Below the pieces are notes generated by a model, which did not search any database, was not told where the DNA came from, and was given only the letters and a program-made list of their open reading frames with translations. From Tyto alba (taxonomy: Eukaryota > Chordata > Aves > Strigiformes > Tytonidae), in the NCBI RefSeq assembly GCF_018691265.1, contig NW_024881277.1, positions 7,392,528 to 7,456,527 of the forward strand: a DNA stretch of 64,000 nucleotides, given 5' to 3'. Shown one piece after another: positions 1 through 11,840 of the stretch; the stretch's first letter is position 1, and each line of letters starts with the position of its first letter. Made by a program: the position numbers and the translations under genes.

Positions 1-504
1 CAAGGTCAGTGGAAGAACAGAGGAAGAAAGGAAGGGGGAGGTGTGCCGGAGCAGAGACCCTCCTGTATCCTGTGGTGAGACGACAGGGCGGCCCCCCCCA
101 GCCACCCATGAAGATACACAGTGGAGCAGACATTGATTTGTGGCCTGTTGTTCCTGCTCGGATGATCAAGGTTCTTTGCCTGAAGAAGGCCGGGGTCTCA
201 TGGGAAAAGGCAGCCCTGCTGCTGTAATTCAGTGCTGGGAGGATTGCAGCATGCGGGGGAGTCCCACGCCAGAGCAGCTCGGGAAGGGATGCAGCCGTGG
301 GAGGGAATCCAGTCAGAGGAAGTTAGTGACCCGTGACGGAGCAGTGTGGGGAACGCTGTGGCCCGTGGGAGGAATTCATGTCGGAGAAAGTTTGTGGAGG
401 ACTGTCTCCTGTGAGAGAGGGACCACGATGGAGCAGGAGGAACAAGTTCCGGACACTCCCCCATTGTGGTTGGCTGCCTTCTCTGCAGGGCTGCTCTCAA
501 CCAA
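1..504 (+). repeat. Possible CR1 5' untranslated-type repeat
   Basis: From about 175 to 470 there are repeated phrases built on 'gtgggaggga' and 'ggagcag', with a spacing that resembles the 5' untranslated part of avian CR1 elements. No reading frame here looks like a real protein. The assignment rests on recall of the repeat style, not on an alignment, so it is tentative. The stretch runs into a CR1 fragment on the opposite strand. Confidence 0.3.
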
Positions 505-1015
505 CTCATCACCCAGCCTGTCTCTGTGCATGAGGTTGTCCCAGCCCATGTGCGAGACCTTGCACTTGGTTTTTCTGTACTTCAGGAGGTTTACATGAGC
601 CTACCTCTCCAGTCTGTCTAGGTCCCTCTGGATGGCATCCCTTCCTTCGAGCGTGTTGACTTCACCACAGATCTTGGTATCGTCGGCAAACTTGCTGAGG
701 GTGCACTTGATCCCACTGTCCATGTTGGCACCAACAATGTTAAACGGCAACGGGCCTAACACTAACTCCTGGGGAACACCACTAATCACACTTCTCCAAT
801 TGGACATCAAGGTGTTGACCGCAAATCTTTGAGTGCGACTATCCAGACAATTCCTTATCCACCAATTGGTTCATCAGTCAAATCCATGTCTCTCCAATTC
901 AGAGAGAAGGATGTCATGTGGGACAGTGCCAAATGGCTTGCACAAGTCTGCGTAGATGATGTCATTTGCTCTTCCAAATGTTCTTCGATAGGGCCAGCAA
1001 CTGGCGAGACAGGTG
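505..1015 (-). mobile_element. CR1 LINE fragment, reverse transcriptase part
   Basis: The minus strand encodes pieces of a CR1 reverse transcriptase: a 'VLGPLPFNI' block, a '[11 protein letters not shown]' block holding the catalytic ADD, and an 'IQRDLDRLE' block. Upstream at 875-965 are '[16 protein letters not shown]' and '[10 protein letters not shown]'. Frames are broken and both ends are missing, so this is a dead 5'- and 3'-truncated copy. The same fragment, with the same TG-rich edge near 1,010-1,060, recurs at 38,090-38,540, so the two sites are paralogous. Confidence 0.85.
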
Positions 1016-1119
1016 TGTATATCACGTTGGTGTGTATGTATGTCAGTGGGTGTAACCACTAGCAAACACCAAACCAGAGCAACAGTGAGTAGAAGAGGAC
1101 TGGGAGTCTGAAATTTTTG

Positions 1120-1745
1120 ACAGCTTAAATCTGGACTGGACAATAGAGAGACCAGAATTTATGGAAATAGCTACTGGAGGAGTAAGGTGGCTCAAACCAC
1201 CTCCTGGAGATACTGTGGGTGCTTGGGCATCTGGTACTGATTATGCCATAGGCCTTTACCTGAAGGGGAACTTGTCCTTTTTGGAAGAGGGCAACAGGAA
1301 TGCATGGAGCTCTGTCTGGGGATGGATGAGGAGTCAGCTGATGCATAATGACTGTGACAAAGCCTGTGCTGAGATCAGAGTCTGTGCTGTGCAACACACC
1401 CCATCAAGAAATTATGCTAAGTAACAGTAGATTTGCAGTGGTGGCAACCATGCCGGTTTCGCAAGGGGGGCTTCTGTCCAATTACTAATAGGATGTGCTA
1501 CTACCAAGATGCATTTGGTGTTTCAAGCTGTCACTGGCAGAGGTCCCACAAAATCAGTCTGTAGTTGTGCCCGTGAGTCTTCACTCTGTTGGTGCTGGAC
1601 TGGGGCTTTAACTCCAGCGTAATCTGCACTGATCATGGCAGGATAAAGACAGTTCCTACACCAGAGATCTACATCCTTCTTCCTATTAGGCCAGCACTCA
1701 CTGTCCTTCACTCTGCTCAGAGGGTTTGCCTTAGCTCATGGATGA
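1120..1745 (-). pseudogene. pol: Old ERV pol remnant, integrase region
   Basis: The minus strand near 1,525-1,711 has a short open stretch ending in 'TDFVGPLPVT'. This resembles the first catalytic aspartate of retroviral integrases. Below it the reading is full of stops; 1,125-1,397 carries another short frame that could be downstream pol. No LTR, primer site or second catalytic residue is visible. It is much more degraded than the ERVs at 42-57 kb. It may be a class III relative, but class is uncertain. Confidence 0.5.
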
Positions 1746-1961
1746 GCTTAATTAGATTCTAACTGAACATTCTTAGTTACTTTAACTATGGGTCATCCCC
1801 AAGAATGTGCTGGCAAGGGTACCAGGATCCATGGTGGCAGCCCACAGGAACCTGGGCCTTCCCGGAAGAACCTGTGGAACTTGAAGAAGACTGACACTTG
1901 AATTCCCAGACTCCAGTGAAGGCATTGCATTTATTGCCAATTATGTGAGTGAAAATGTGTT
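1746..1961. other. Unassigned sequence
   Basis: No gene, repeat family or RNA was recognised between the ERV remnant and the start of the duplicated block. Confidence 0.5.
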
Positions 1962-2550
1962 CCTCTACTAGAAACCGAGATGCTGTTCCATCTTTCTCTA
2001 GCTCATTTTCAAAAATCTTTTGTTCTCTTTCTAAATCTTGTGGTTGGCCAATATCTAGCTGCAGTTATTTAATTTGTAACCAGAGTCTGTGTCTGTGGAC
2101 CCTAAGATCTTATGTTGTTTTGATTAAGACAATTTTCTTAAACTGGGAAATTCCTCGTCCTTCAATTTCTGGATGTTTTTTTGCATGTTCTTTACCTTTT
2201 CAACTATTCTTCTCAGAAGAAAACTATTTCTGAATGCACCAGATTGGATCCAGATTCTCTATTGCTGGGGCAATGGGAGAAGCCTGAGGAGCCCCTGGGC
2301 CAGGAGTCTGTTCCTGGGAGAGGGGCTGGCACAGAGGGGTTTGCTGGCAGGGGACAGTAAAGATGCCTGGGAGACCGGAGCAAGGGACACAGGGAGACAC
2401 TGGCCTCCGTCTCCTCATGCCATGGCTGGCCCTCAGCCCTGGGGCTGATGGGGAGGCTGAGACACCTCTCTTTCCTTCCTTCACTCCCCACACGTGGATG
2501 GGCCTCAGGAAACATCCAGGAGCCTGGAGGATGCACAAACCTCCTGGGCT
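1962..2550 (+). repeat. OR 3'-flank repeat, copy A (matches 22,802-23,372)
   Basis: This block aligns by eye with 22,802-23,372 and marks the left edge of the tandem duplication. Its 2,260-2,550 part also resembles the 3' flank of the OR fragments at 6,780-7,080 and 25,740-26,040, and the inverted 40,800-41,400. It therefore probably belongs to the basic OR repeat unit although its own OR is gone. Reading frames on both strands are not conserved between copies, so I do not call a gene. Confidence 0.7.
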
Positions 2551-3310
2551 GAGGTTCCACCGCTGCAGGGGAAGAGGAAGGGTGTGTGAGACAGATGGGA
2601 GTGCAGGGAGAGAGTGGGGGGGTGTGTGTGTGTGTGGCAGTGTGTGTGTGTAACAAACAGTAAGATGAGAGGTCTGTGGCAAGGGGAGGTGTGGGAGTGT
2701 ATCGTAGTGAAGTGGAAGTGTATCGTAGTGAAGTGAAAGTGGTGGAGTTTTGATTTGAAGGAGAAGGTGTGCAGTTCAGTGCTGAGACATGGAGCTATAT
2801 AGATGACTGAAGTAAGGCTGGGTTCAGGGATAACTTTGACAATTGAGGAGCAATAGCAGGCCTTTGGAAGAAGTTCCACAGGTTATGGGGAACTCACAGC
2901 CATTTGAAAAAGAAGAGAACATGACAGTTTTGTGTTTGAACAAATAATGAATTAGGACAGAGTGTTACCAGTAAATCTTGGGATGCGATGGGATCAGAGT
3001 GAGATGGGGAAGCAGAGGTGGTGGTTCTGCACAGAAACAGGCACAGGCATAGGCAAGTGTAGGACAGCCTGTGGTGGGAATGTCCCCTCCGATGGGGCTG
3101 GGACCCCCCAACACAACTGAAAGCCTTGTCCTTCTGACAATGGCTGCTGTCTCTTCCACTGATGTCCTGTGAGAGCACACCAGTTCCTTACAGCCACAGC
3201 GCTCTGCTGCCTCCTCCTCTACCCTCCACACAGCCTGGGAGGAGTCCTCCCGCTGTCCTACACTTGGCATCACACACCCCTACATCTCACTGACCCCAGG
3301 AAGAGCCCTC
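2551..3310. other. Copy-A-specific spacer with short tandem repeats
   Basis: This stretch is absent from copy B, where 23,373 runs after about 85 bases into the equivalent of 3,311. It holds a TG-rich microsatellite at 2,623-2,652 and two 21-base tandem units at 2,696-2,737 that differ at one position. No supported gene. Confidence 0.6.
2696..2737 (+). repeat. 21-bp tandem duplication
   Basis: Two adjacent 21-base units starting 'agtgtatcgtagtgaagtgg' and differing only at the last base. This is a small local duplication with no coding meaning. Confidence 0.8.
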
Positions 3311-4904
3311 AGCATCCCCTGAGGGGAAGGATCCCCATTCCCAGGCTATGGGGGTCAGGGCTTGAACAGCCTGCATGAGGAAACACATCAAGGGCTTTCA
3401 CAGTCGCCTGAACATTTGATTTTCAGGCTGGCAGCAGTGCCTCTGCCTTCCTGCTTCACCACCCCCAGGGACAGGAACCTTGTCTCCTCATTCCCTCCAT
3501 GGGCTCTTCAGTGATGGCCCTCGGTGGCCATCACTGACACCCTCAGGAACTTGGAGGGTTCCTGCTGACTTCGACTTCTCTAGAGGCCAGTTCAATCCCC
3601 TTCCAGGATCTGCAGTTCAGCAACTGGGCACCAGAGGGCTAGAAGCAGCTAAAACGTCCTCAATAGCCAAGTCTCTGAGTATCACTGAATTCCGCAGTTC
3701 CTATGTAGTGTATTTGAGTGGTTTCAGGAGTGTAGTCAAAGTGAAAAGCTTTCTATATTAAATGTTAATAAGAAACAATCTCTTCTTTTTCCACTAGTTA
3801 TTTTCCTGCTTACACACTAAGGGACATCACCCAACTGCAATTGTTACTGATTCTATAGCATCTCCTGATTAAGTCTGAATATGGAGGGAAGTCAAGACCC
3901 GGTATGTCAGACACTCTCTGGACAGTGTTTGTCCCTACCTCGAACCCCACGTCTATCACCAGCCCCCTGTGACTTACAGCACCTTTGTTCCAATCTGAGC
4001 TTTCTCCAGGATGGTCTGTAGATGCACATTTCAGCCCATTCACACCAACACCTACCTGATGTACTTGGGAAATGAGCTGCACACAGATGCAGAAGAATGT
4101 TTCTTACTTGCCAAAAAACAAAACCAAATGATTGTCCAGTTCAATAATATATATATAAAAAAAAAAAAAAAAACAAACCAAACAAAAAAAAAAAAAAACA
4201 AAAAAAAAAAACAGAACTCCTCTTCTGCACATGAAGTTCACCTAAACTGCTCTGAAGTCCAATTTCTATCTTGGAGATGCCCTTACAGCAAAGGAAAATA
4301 TATTTTTTGTCAAGCAGAGAATCCCCTGACCCAGACTCTGTCCATAATTACTCACAGTTTCTCACACCCTGAAGTTATAAGCTCCCTAAATTCACAGAGG
4401 GATGTAAAGAGTCTAAACAAAGGAAATTTCCTCTTTTGAATAGTCATATCTGCACTAATCCCATTGTCTGTGGGCTACAAGTACGTCTTCCAGTAGGCTC
4501 TGCAACATCTGGACCCACTCATTTCTTATTCGCCTCCAACACGGGGCAGCTTGGGTGCAATTGTCCAGGCTTCCTCATCTACTCAAGGGACAGAAATGAG
4601 CTGTCTCGACTGAGATGCTTTGGCTCACCCTGCCTGTCCACCAGCTCCTGCTCCAGAAAGTCTCCCATCAGCCTGGGGACACATTTCCCAGTCCCATGCC
4701 ATGGCCTCATCTACCCTTGTGTATCTTGCAGGCAGTGGTCACCACTTTGTGGGCAACTGAATCAACCCTTGAATGAAGATGTCTGACAAAGGTTGAACCA
4801 TTTTAAGAAATAGGTTGAGAACTGGAGCCCTGGATAGAAAACAGTTTACGGTTTTCTCCTGGCTACATCCCGTTCAGTATTTGGTTGGGTTTTCTTCATC
4901 ATGC
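3311..4904 (+). other. Duplicated noncoding block, copy A (matches 23,459-25,170)
   Basis: Non-genic sequence upstream of the OR fragment at 4,905, aligned by eye to copy B over its whole length apart from an A-rich tract. It carries no frame that survives in both copies. A weaker resemblance to 12,300-12,550 near 4,620-4,800 suggests an old OR upstream unit. Confidence 0.7.
4157..4212 (+). repeat. A-rich tract, copy A
   Basis: About 56 bases of A runs broken by C, following a short TA repeat. The paralogous tract in copy B (24,306-24,466) is nearly three times as long, so this tract changed length after duplication. The lysine- and asparagine-rich frames across it are artefacts of composition. 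Confidence 0.9.
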
Positions 4905-5154
4905 TGTCTTCTCTGCAGATCTTCAGGGCCGTGCTGAGGATCCCCTCTGAGCAGGGACAGCACAAAGCCTTTTCCATGTGCCTCCCTCACCTGGCCGTGC
5001 TCTCCCTGTTCATCCACACTGACATGTTTGCCTACCTGAAGGCCTCCTCTATGTTCTCCCCATCTCTGTATCTGATAGTTTCATTGCTGTAATTAGTGAA
5101 TGCTTTCAGAATTGAACGCCCTCTTCTATAGCATAAGGAACCAGGAACTCAAGG
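4905..5154 (+). pseudogene. Olfactory receptor C-terminal fragment, copy A
   Basis: The plus strand reads as the end of the third inner loop through TM6 and into TM7 of an OR14-like receptor. The block '[19 protein letters not shown]' is followed by 'CLPHLAVLSLF' and 'AYLKASS'. A stop near 5,090 and frame changes interrupt it, and TM1-TM5 are absent. The receptor tail ('RNQELK') is then split by the insertion at 5,155-6,442; the remaining few codons lie at 6,443-6,480. The same fragment without the insertion is at 25,172-25,445. Confidence 0.85.
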
Positions 5155-6442
5155 AGTTTTGTTTTGTTTTGTTTTGTTTTTTTGTTTTTTTTTTTCTGAG
5201 CCTCACATCATATGGAATGGAAAATCTCTTTGGTCCTTTGGGGTCAGCTGTCCCAGCTGTGCCCCTGCCAACTTCTTGTGTACCCCCAGCCTCCTTGCTG
5301 CAGGGGAAGAGTGGGAAAAAGAGAAAGCCTTCATGTTCTGCAAGGACTGTTCAGCAACAGCCAAAACTCTGATGTGTTATCAGTGCTGGTTTAGTAACAA
5401 ATCGAAAGCACATCACCCTATGGGCTGCTATGAAGAAAATCAACTCCATCCCAGCCGTTTACAGGTCATACAGCCAGAGTGAGGAGTCAACAATGTCTTA
5501 ATTGAATGATCGCAGGAAATCAGTGGATCACACAACCTGGTTCTTCGGTTTCCTTGGCATTCACTGCTCATGTGGGACAGCAGCATGCAAACCACCCAGG
5601 ACGTTTCTTGTGGAGTTTGTGGAAATATTCTTAGCGCAGATGGCAAATAGTCCTTTCAGTCTGCTCACCTGGACCTGGTATTCCCAAAAGAGCTGGTGAA
5701 GGATGTGAATACCATTGTCAGGGCGTGACCATGAAATCCGGGTCTCCCAGATCCCCAGGGACGTGGGGAAGGAGAGGACCAGAGCACAGGCCCTGGACTT
5801 CAGGGCAGGAGAACTTGGCCTCTCGAGGGCACTGCCAAGGGGGATCCCGTGGGCACAGTGTCAGGGCACTGAGAGCATCCATAGGCCTCCATCGGCCCTG
5901 GCCAGCCCAACCTCGGGTCTGGGCCCACACCTCTGTCCCTGGGCCCAGGAGACCATTGAAGCCCAAGCCAGAGTTTCAACACCAGCTTGATCTATGCAGT
6001 AGGTGTACTGGTTTCCAGACAAGCCATGGACACAGCCTTGCCTGTCAATGAACCCTGTGGATTTGGGCTTTCAGTCTCACTTCCCAGCTTAGTTCTTTAT
6101 GGGGTGTACAATGAAATGACACTGTGGCCTCCAAGTACCAGACCCCTGCTGATTCACAGAGGCCTAGGGCCTTTCTGCTTCCTTTCTTCCCATCACTTGG
6201 TCAGGTTTGGGGAGGAGAAGAAGGAAAAGCAGGGCAGGTTTCTGGGTACCAGTGACTGGATGTGGGGAGCAGAGGATTCACAAGTGAAATGATCAAAAAG
6301 CTATGTTAGTTCCAAACTTTCATTCTGAGCTCCTTTCTCAGAGGCTTAAATCTTCAGCAGCAACGTGGAAGCTCTGAGATCCCTCTATCTCCCTCTCTTT
6401 TAGTAATTAAGTTGATAGTACCCAAGTCAGACTTTCTCAAGG
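5155..6442 (-). mobile_element. Retroposed insertion with 7-bp flanking repeats
   Basis: Copy B runs straight through this point, so the 1,288 bases are an insertion. The 7-base word 'ctcaagg' stands just before it (5,148-5,154) and again at its right end (6,436-6,442). The left edge is T-rich (5,157-5,200), which on the minus strand is an A-rich tail. Tail plus flanking repeat is the signature of LINE-driven retroposition, so the template probably ran 6,435 to 5,200 on the minus strand. It contains an ERV-L U3 fragment beside the tail; the remaining roughly 950 bases I do not recognise. Confidence 0.7.
5205..5466 (-). repeat. ERV-L LTR U3 fragment
   Basis: Read on the minus strand this matches the U3 part of the ERV-L LTRs elsewhere in the window (8,729-8,981 and 27,663-27,910), ending at the sequence just before the TATA region. 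It lies inside the 5,155-6,442 insertion, directly next to the A-rich tail. R and U5 are missing. Confidence 0.75.
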
Positions 6443-7639
6443 ATGCCCTGACGAAAGCGATCGGAGGTTTTTCAGCAGCCATAGACTCTCAGCCTTTCTC
6501 TGCAGATGACCCTTACTATTTGTCATGACAGCCCAAGAATACCTTTGCTTCTCTATACATTTTGGTCCTCGTTTTTCCAGTTGTGATGATGTGTTCTTCA
6601 AAGAAATAGCATTATTCTTTCCCTCCTACTTCAGTATCCAACCATCTTGTGCAACCCAGAAGCTTGTTCTCAATACGGAGCTCTCTGTGTATTTAAGCAG
6701 AATAAATGAATTCACAACTTTTTTGCCTTAGATCCATCCTGATCGGGGCAGGAGTGAATGAGGAATTAAAACACCTTTCTGGCTGCACCAGCTCAGGGCA
6801 GGCCTCTCTGTCAGCGTGGCAGCAGAAGCTGCCTGAGAACCTCCAGGGCTGGGGCTCTTGTGCAGGTCACGGGAGTGGGGATGGCATGGAGGGGCTGCAG
6901 AGCCCTCAGGATGTGCTGGAGAGGAGAGCAGGGGACTCCGGGTGCCACTGGAGTCCTTCTCCTTGTGCCATTGTTGCCTCCCATCTTTGGGGCTGACCCC
7001 TCTCTGCCCCCGAGGAGCTGCTCTGCATTTCAGAAGGGTTGAGGCTGTGGGGGGAGTACCAGGAACCTGCCTTGGGACTAACCCAGACTGGGCTTTTTTG
7101 GGGAGGGAGGTGGAGGAGGGCAGGGGAGGGGGAAATCTTGCAGAAGTTGAGCTTGACAAGAAAGTAGCAAGAAGAGAAAAGAACAGAGTCTAAGTCATAC
7201 TGCATGACCACACAGGGTGAGGACACACCAGGGGATTTGTGGTGCAGAGCCAGGGCTTCTGGAAGGGATTGAAGGCATGCAGGTGCAGGAGAGAAGAGGC
7301 TGCTCTGTGCCCTTGTTGGCATGAACAGACCAGGAAGGTGGCCCAGGGCCTTCATCACCCCCCCAGCATCTCTCACAGGCCATTTCCAGCACTGGCTGCT
7401 CACCCAAGCTTATGGGTGAGTCTTTCTGTGAGACCATCTCCATCCTCCTGCTGGTCTCAGTGCCTGTATGGGGGGACCGGCCAGCCCTGCCCGGCCTCTC
7501 TCCTGGTCCAAACCCCGGCAGACCCTGGAGCAGGGCTGTCTGTAAAGACCAGCATGGGACACAGTTGGGTCTGGGCAGGGGTCAGATGCTGGGGGAGCCT
7601 CCAAAACATCATGGACTTGGGAGAAGGGGCAACGAAAAC
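6443..7639 (+). repeat. OR 3' flank, copy A
   Basis: Sequence following the OR fragment, aligned to 25,410-26,600 in copy B and, inverted, to about 41,700-40,600. Overlapping frames of 60-180 codons on both strands come from GC-rich composition and do not hold between copies. No gene is called. Confidence 0.7.
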
Positions 7640-8728
7640 TGTGTTGGGGATTGATCCAAAGAACCTTTCAACTATCACAAACCAAATGAAGGAGGTGATT
7701 GGGAAAACCCAGCATAGATTGCTCAAGTGCAAATCATGTCAATGTAATATCATCATCTTCTTAAAGAAATAACATCTTCTGTTGCCATGGGGAGACCAGT
7801 GGATGTTGTTGTCCTGGACTTCAGCAAAGCATTCAACACTGTTTCCTACATCCTTCTCCTGGACAAAGTGGCAAGACAGAGATTGAAGTGTTGGTGTGGG
7901 AGATGGGTAGGAAATTGGCTCAGAGGCTGCACTCAGAGGGTGGTGATCAATGCTTTTACTTAGGCTGGAAGCCTTTAGCACATTGGATCCCCCCAGGAAT
8001 TGGTACCAGGTCCCATGCTGTTCAACATCTTCATAAATGATCTGGATGGTGGGGTTGAAATCACCCTCACCAAGTTTTACTAATGACGTTAAGCTGGGTG
8101 GTGAGGTGGACATGCCAGAAGGGACAGTCATCTTACAGAGAGACCTGCACAGGCTGGACGAATGGGCCAGCAAGAACAGTATGAACCACGAGACAAAGAC
8201 AAGTCAAAAGTCCTGCACCTGAGTCAGAGCAACCAAAGAGCCCAGTAGAGGCCAGGAGGTGTGTGGCTGGGGAGCAGCCTTGCTGAGAGGGACCTGGGGG
8301 TTCCTGGTGGACAGCAAGCTGAAGAGGCTCCGGCAGTGCCCCGCTGCAGCAACAACAGCAAATAGGCTCCTGGGCTGCATCCACAGGGGCGTTACGAGCA
8401 GGCACAGGGACATGATCATCCCACTCTGCTCAGGCTTTGTCAGGCTACAGCTGGAGTGCTGTGTCCAGTTCTGGTCCCCACAATGAAAGAAATCCGCAGG
8501 CAGACTGGAGATAGTCCAAAGGGCTAAGGACAGTCATTCACTGGAAGGAACTCCCCAAGGGATATGGTGGAGTCCCCACCATCCCAACCACTGCAGGTTT
8601 TCAAGAAACAATTGGACAGGGTGCTGGATAGTTTCATGTAGGCTCCCTTTCCCACAAAACTTTGGACCAGAAGATCTTTTGAGGTCACTTCCAACCTGGT
8701 CTGGTCTGTTATACTGTGATTCGATGAA
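7640..8728 (+). mobile_element. CR1 LINE, 3' part with terminus, copy A
   Basis: The plus strand carries CR1 reverse transcriptase in broken frames: 'VVVLDFSKAFNT'-like sequence near 7,805, '[15 protein letters not shown]' near 8,010-8,050, '[12 protein letters not shown]' near 8,130 and 'LLGCIHRGVTSRHRD' near 8,370. The end at 8,706-8,728 shows the short imperfect 'tgattcgatga' repeats typical of a CR1 3' terminus. It is 5'-truncated and dead. The paralogue in copy B is 26,600-27,662. Confidence 0.85.
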
Positions 8729-8981
8729 TATCTCTTTGGTCAGTTGGGGTCAGCTGTCCTGGCTGTGTCCCATCTAACCCCCAAATACTTGCCCATCCCC
8801 AGCTACTTGCTGGGAGGAGGAAGAGTAAGAAATAAAGAAGACCCTGATGCTGCACAACCGTTGTTCCACAATAACCAAAACACTGCTGTGTTCTCAACAG
8901 TGGTTTAATCTCAAACGCAAAACAAGCCACCATAATGGCTGCAACAATGAAGTTAACCCCATCCCAGCCAGACGAAACACA
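8729..8981 (-). repeat. ERV-L LTR U3 fragment abutting CR1, copy A
   Basis: Minus-strand ERV-L U3, starting with the LTR edge near 8,981 and ending exactly where the CR1 terminus begins. The same junction exists in copy B (27,662/27,663), so the chimera predates the duplication. Confidence 0.75.
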
Positions 8982-11840
8982 CCTGCACTGGGGGCCCTAA
9001 AATTGATACGACAGTGTATAGGTGTTCAAACGAGTGATGAGTGTTTGGTAAATCACTCCCCTCACTCTTCTGGCAGGGTTCCTCTTTAAACACTCCGGGA
9101 CACTGCTGGCTGCCTTTGAAACCAGGTCATGCTGGATTGTGCTGATCGCTGCTGGATCATGTTTTGCTTCGTGACCCCCAGCATGACCAAGTACTTGTCT
9201 GCAGAGCTGCTCCCCAGCCAGACAGTCCCCTTCTCCTGTCACTGCAGGGTGTCAGTCTCTCCCAGGGGCAAGACCTGGACATTTTCCTTCTTCTGTCCTG
9301 TGAAGTTCCTGACAGGACAGTCCTCTCATCTGCCAGGTTTCATTGGAATGGCATCCCTAGAGCACAGGAATGGTCCTCTCAATTTTGGTGTCATTTGACA
9401 AACACTGTCAGAATTGCCTCCTCTGGGTCATGGATAGAGTTGTTAAATTGCACAGATCCCAGGGGACCTCCCTGTGCTTCCCCACAATGCCCCAGTATAT
9501 CCCACTGGCCTCCAGGTAGGGTATGACCCCTTCACCACAGCTCTCTGAGCCTGAGCCTCCAACTGGTGTTTCACCTCCCTGTCTGCCGACCCACCCAGAC
9601 TGTAATGGCCTAACGTGGGTATGAGAATATTGAGGGAGATCATGGCCAATGTCTTGCAGCATTGGAGGTACCTGACACCCACTGTTCTTATGTCACGCAC
9701 AAAAACAGTTACTTCATCCTGCAGGCAATCAGGTTGGCGGGCATGATTTACCCTTGGAAAGTCCCTGCCAACTGAATTTGGACATTTTCTTCTCTTTTAG
9801 GTGCCCAGGAACGTCACCCAAGAGGACTCTAACTGACGGCACACTCCTCACCAAAGACAGCTTGTACAGCCTGTGGTTCCCTGGGTGGCCCCTGTGGGCT
9901 CTTTCCAAGATGGCTGCAACATTGGCTTGTCCTCTCCCACAAGAACCCTCTACCAATCCCATGGCCTCTTAAAAGGCATATGCCAAAGAAATATCCATAT
10001 TCCAGTCTAACTTCATTGCCACTATCCTGCCTGGTTTACCACATACTCAATTTCTCTAATCTTTCATGAATTTGCACCTGTCCAGGATACAATGAACATT
10101 TCTCACGTCACCTTTTCAGATGCAGACTGAGGAGGCAACGGACATTTCCATTATTCTCCAGCTTTTTCTTTCATTATTGTTTGTACCTTCAGATAACTCT
10201 CACCTATGTTGCTCTTTTGAACTTTAGGGAGTAAAAACTGTCAACAGCCTCATTGTCTCCTTAGTCAACAATTTAATTGTGTTTATACCTATCTTTGTGT
10301 ATTTACCTACCTAAGGTATTTCTCCTGACAGTAGCCCTTGCGTAAGGCAACCTCATTAGTGATATCTTGTATTTAACATATGCATCTGGATCAGTCTTTA
10401 TTGCTGATGAAAGTTTATCATACTTTAGATTTCTTTGTTTCCAAGGAACAGAAACCCTTCTGTGCCTGTGGGCAGCCAGTTCTCTAAGGACAGCAGTGGG
10501 AGGTGGTGCAAAGGACCTGTAAGATCCAGCTGCAGAGATCAGTGGAGAAGGCTGATGTAAGGAGAAGTGATGCAAGTCCCAGGGAACCAATGTGAAAAAT
10601 GTTGAGACTGGGAAATGAGGAGGAAGGTTGTCCATTCTGTGTTGGACCCCAAGGGACTGTCCAGACCTCCCAAGGAGGCACTGTGCATCAATATCAGACA
10701 CAGAATGTTGTTATCACCTCTTCTCTAAAGTGAAATTAATATAATATGCTCTTTATAATGAAGATTCATTTTTATTAGATATATTTGGAAATGTTCCTCT
10801 TTAACTACATTCCAAAATTAATTCAATTAGCTGTACAAATCATGAAGACTTCAAGAAAATAAGAGGAAAATGCATGGCTTGTTAGTACATTCTGTATTTT
10901 AATGAGCCCCATGGTTTGTTTGGCCCTGAGTCCATGAGCGTCAGATACTGAGAGGAGACTGAGCAAAATACTCAAGAAGTCAAAGTCAGAAGAAAACCCA
11001 AAGTACCTTGAAATATTGATTGGCCCCACTGAGGGCCATTACTGACAAAGCCTCTCTATGGACTCGTTAGAACAGATAATTGGGGGCTGTGGTTACAGGT
11101 AGGCAAAGGCACTGTGCAGGTGGCTGTAAGGCTGCAAAACCCCTTGGTTTTTTTTATGAAGCAGAAAGGACAATCCCTGACCCCCAGGCCCTGCGAAGGC
11201 AGGTCCTGTCCCTCACGTGTGGGTCAGGGCTCTTCCTGGGGGCAGTGGGGTGTGAGGGTGAGCAATGCCACGTGTAGGGAAACTGCACAACACCTCCCAG
11301 CTTCCCCAAGAGGAGACAAGGAGGAAACAATGTTCAGAGTTAGAAAATAACATTTATCCTGGCAGGCTTCAGTGAGAGAGGCATCTGCCATAGCCAAAGG
11401 GACAAAGAGCTTGGGTTTTTTGTGGCCTTTCAGCTCTTTATGAGCTCTTGGCCACTTCTACTGCAGGTTTTCTTCTGCTGTCCCCTTCATGTATGTTTTT
11501 CCCTTCAGGCTCTTGGCACCCATCTTGCTTTCCCACCTAGCTGTCACCCCATCATTTCTGTACTTTCATTGATGTATCTCCACCATCGCTGGCTGTTCCC
11601 CGACAAATAATGCCACGGACTGATCGCAACCTTCACTGATTGATGTTTTACACAATAATGCCACCCTTTCAGTGAGATTTCCTTTTCTCACATCCAGTCT
11701 GAACTTTCCAAGATGCATTTTGTTTTCTTCTCTTCCCTCTATCAAGAAAAGCTCCATCATCACTGAAAGTGCCCTTCAAGCATTCACAGGCTACTGCTAC
11801 AGTGCCCTGAGCCTCCATTTCACCAGACTGAGGAAGCCCA
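8982..11840. other. Duplicated noncoding block, copy A (matches 27,911-30,785)
   Basis: Colinear with copy B and without any frame that looks selected. A 'gacccccaggccctg' region near 11,180-11,270 belongs to a short OR-flank motif that recurs near 3,290, 19,450, 30,110 and 36,540. No RNA gene was recognised. Confidence 0.65.

Noticed and set aside
2213..2682. Two overlapping minus-strand frames of about 150 codons
   Set aside because: Composition-driven, in a noncoding OR flank; not equally open in copy B.
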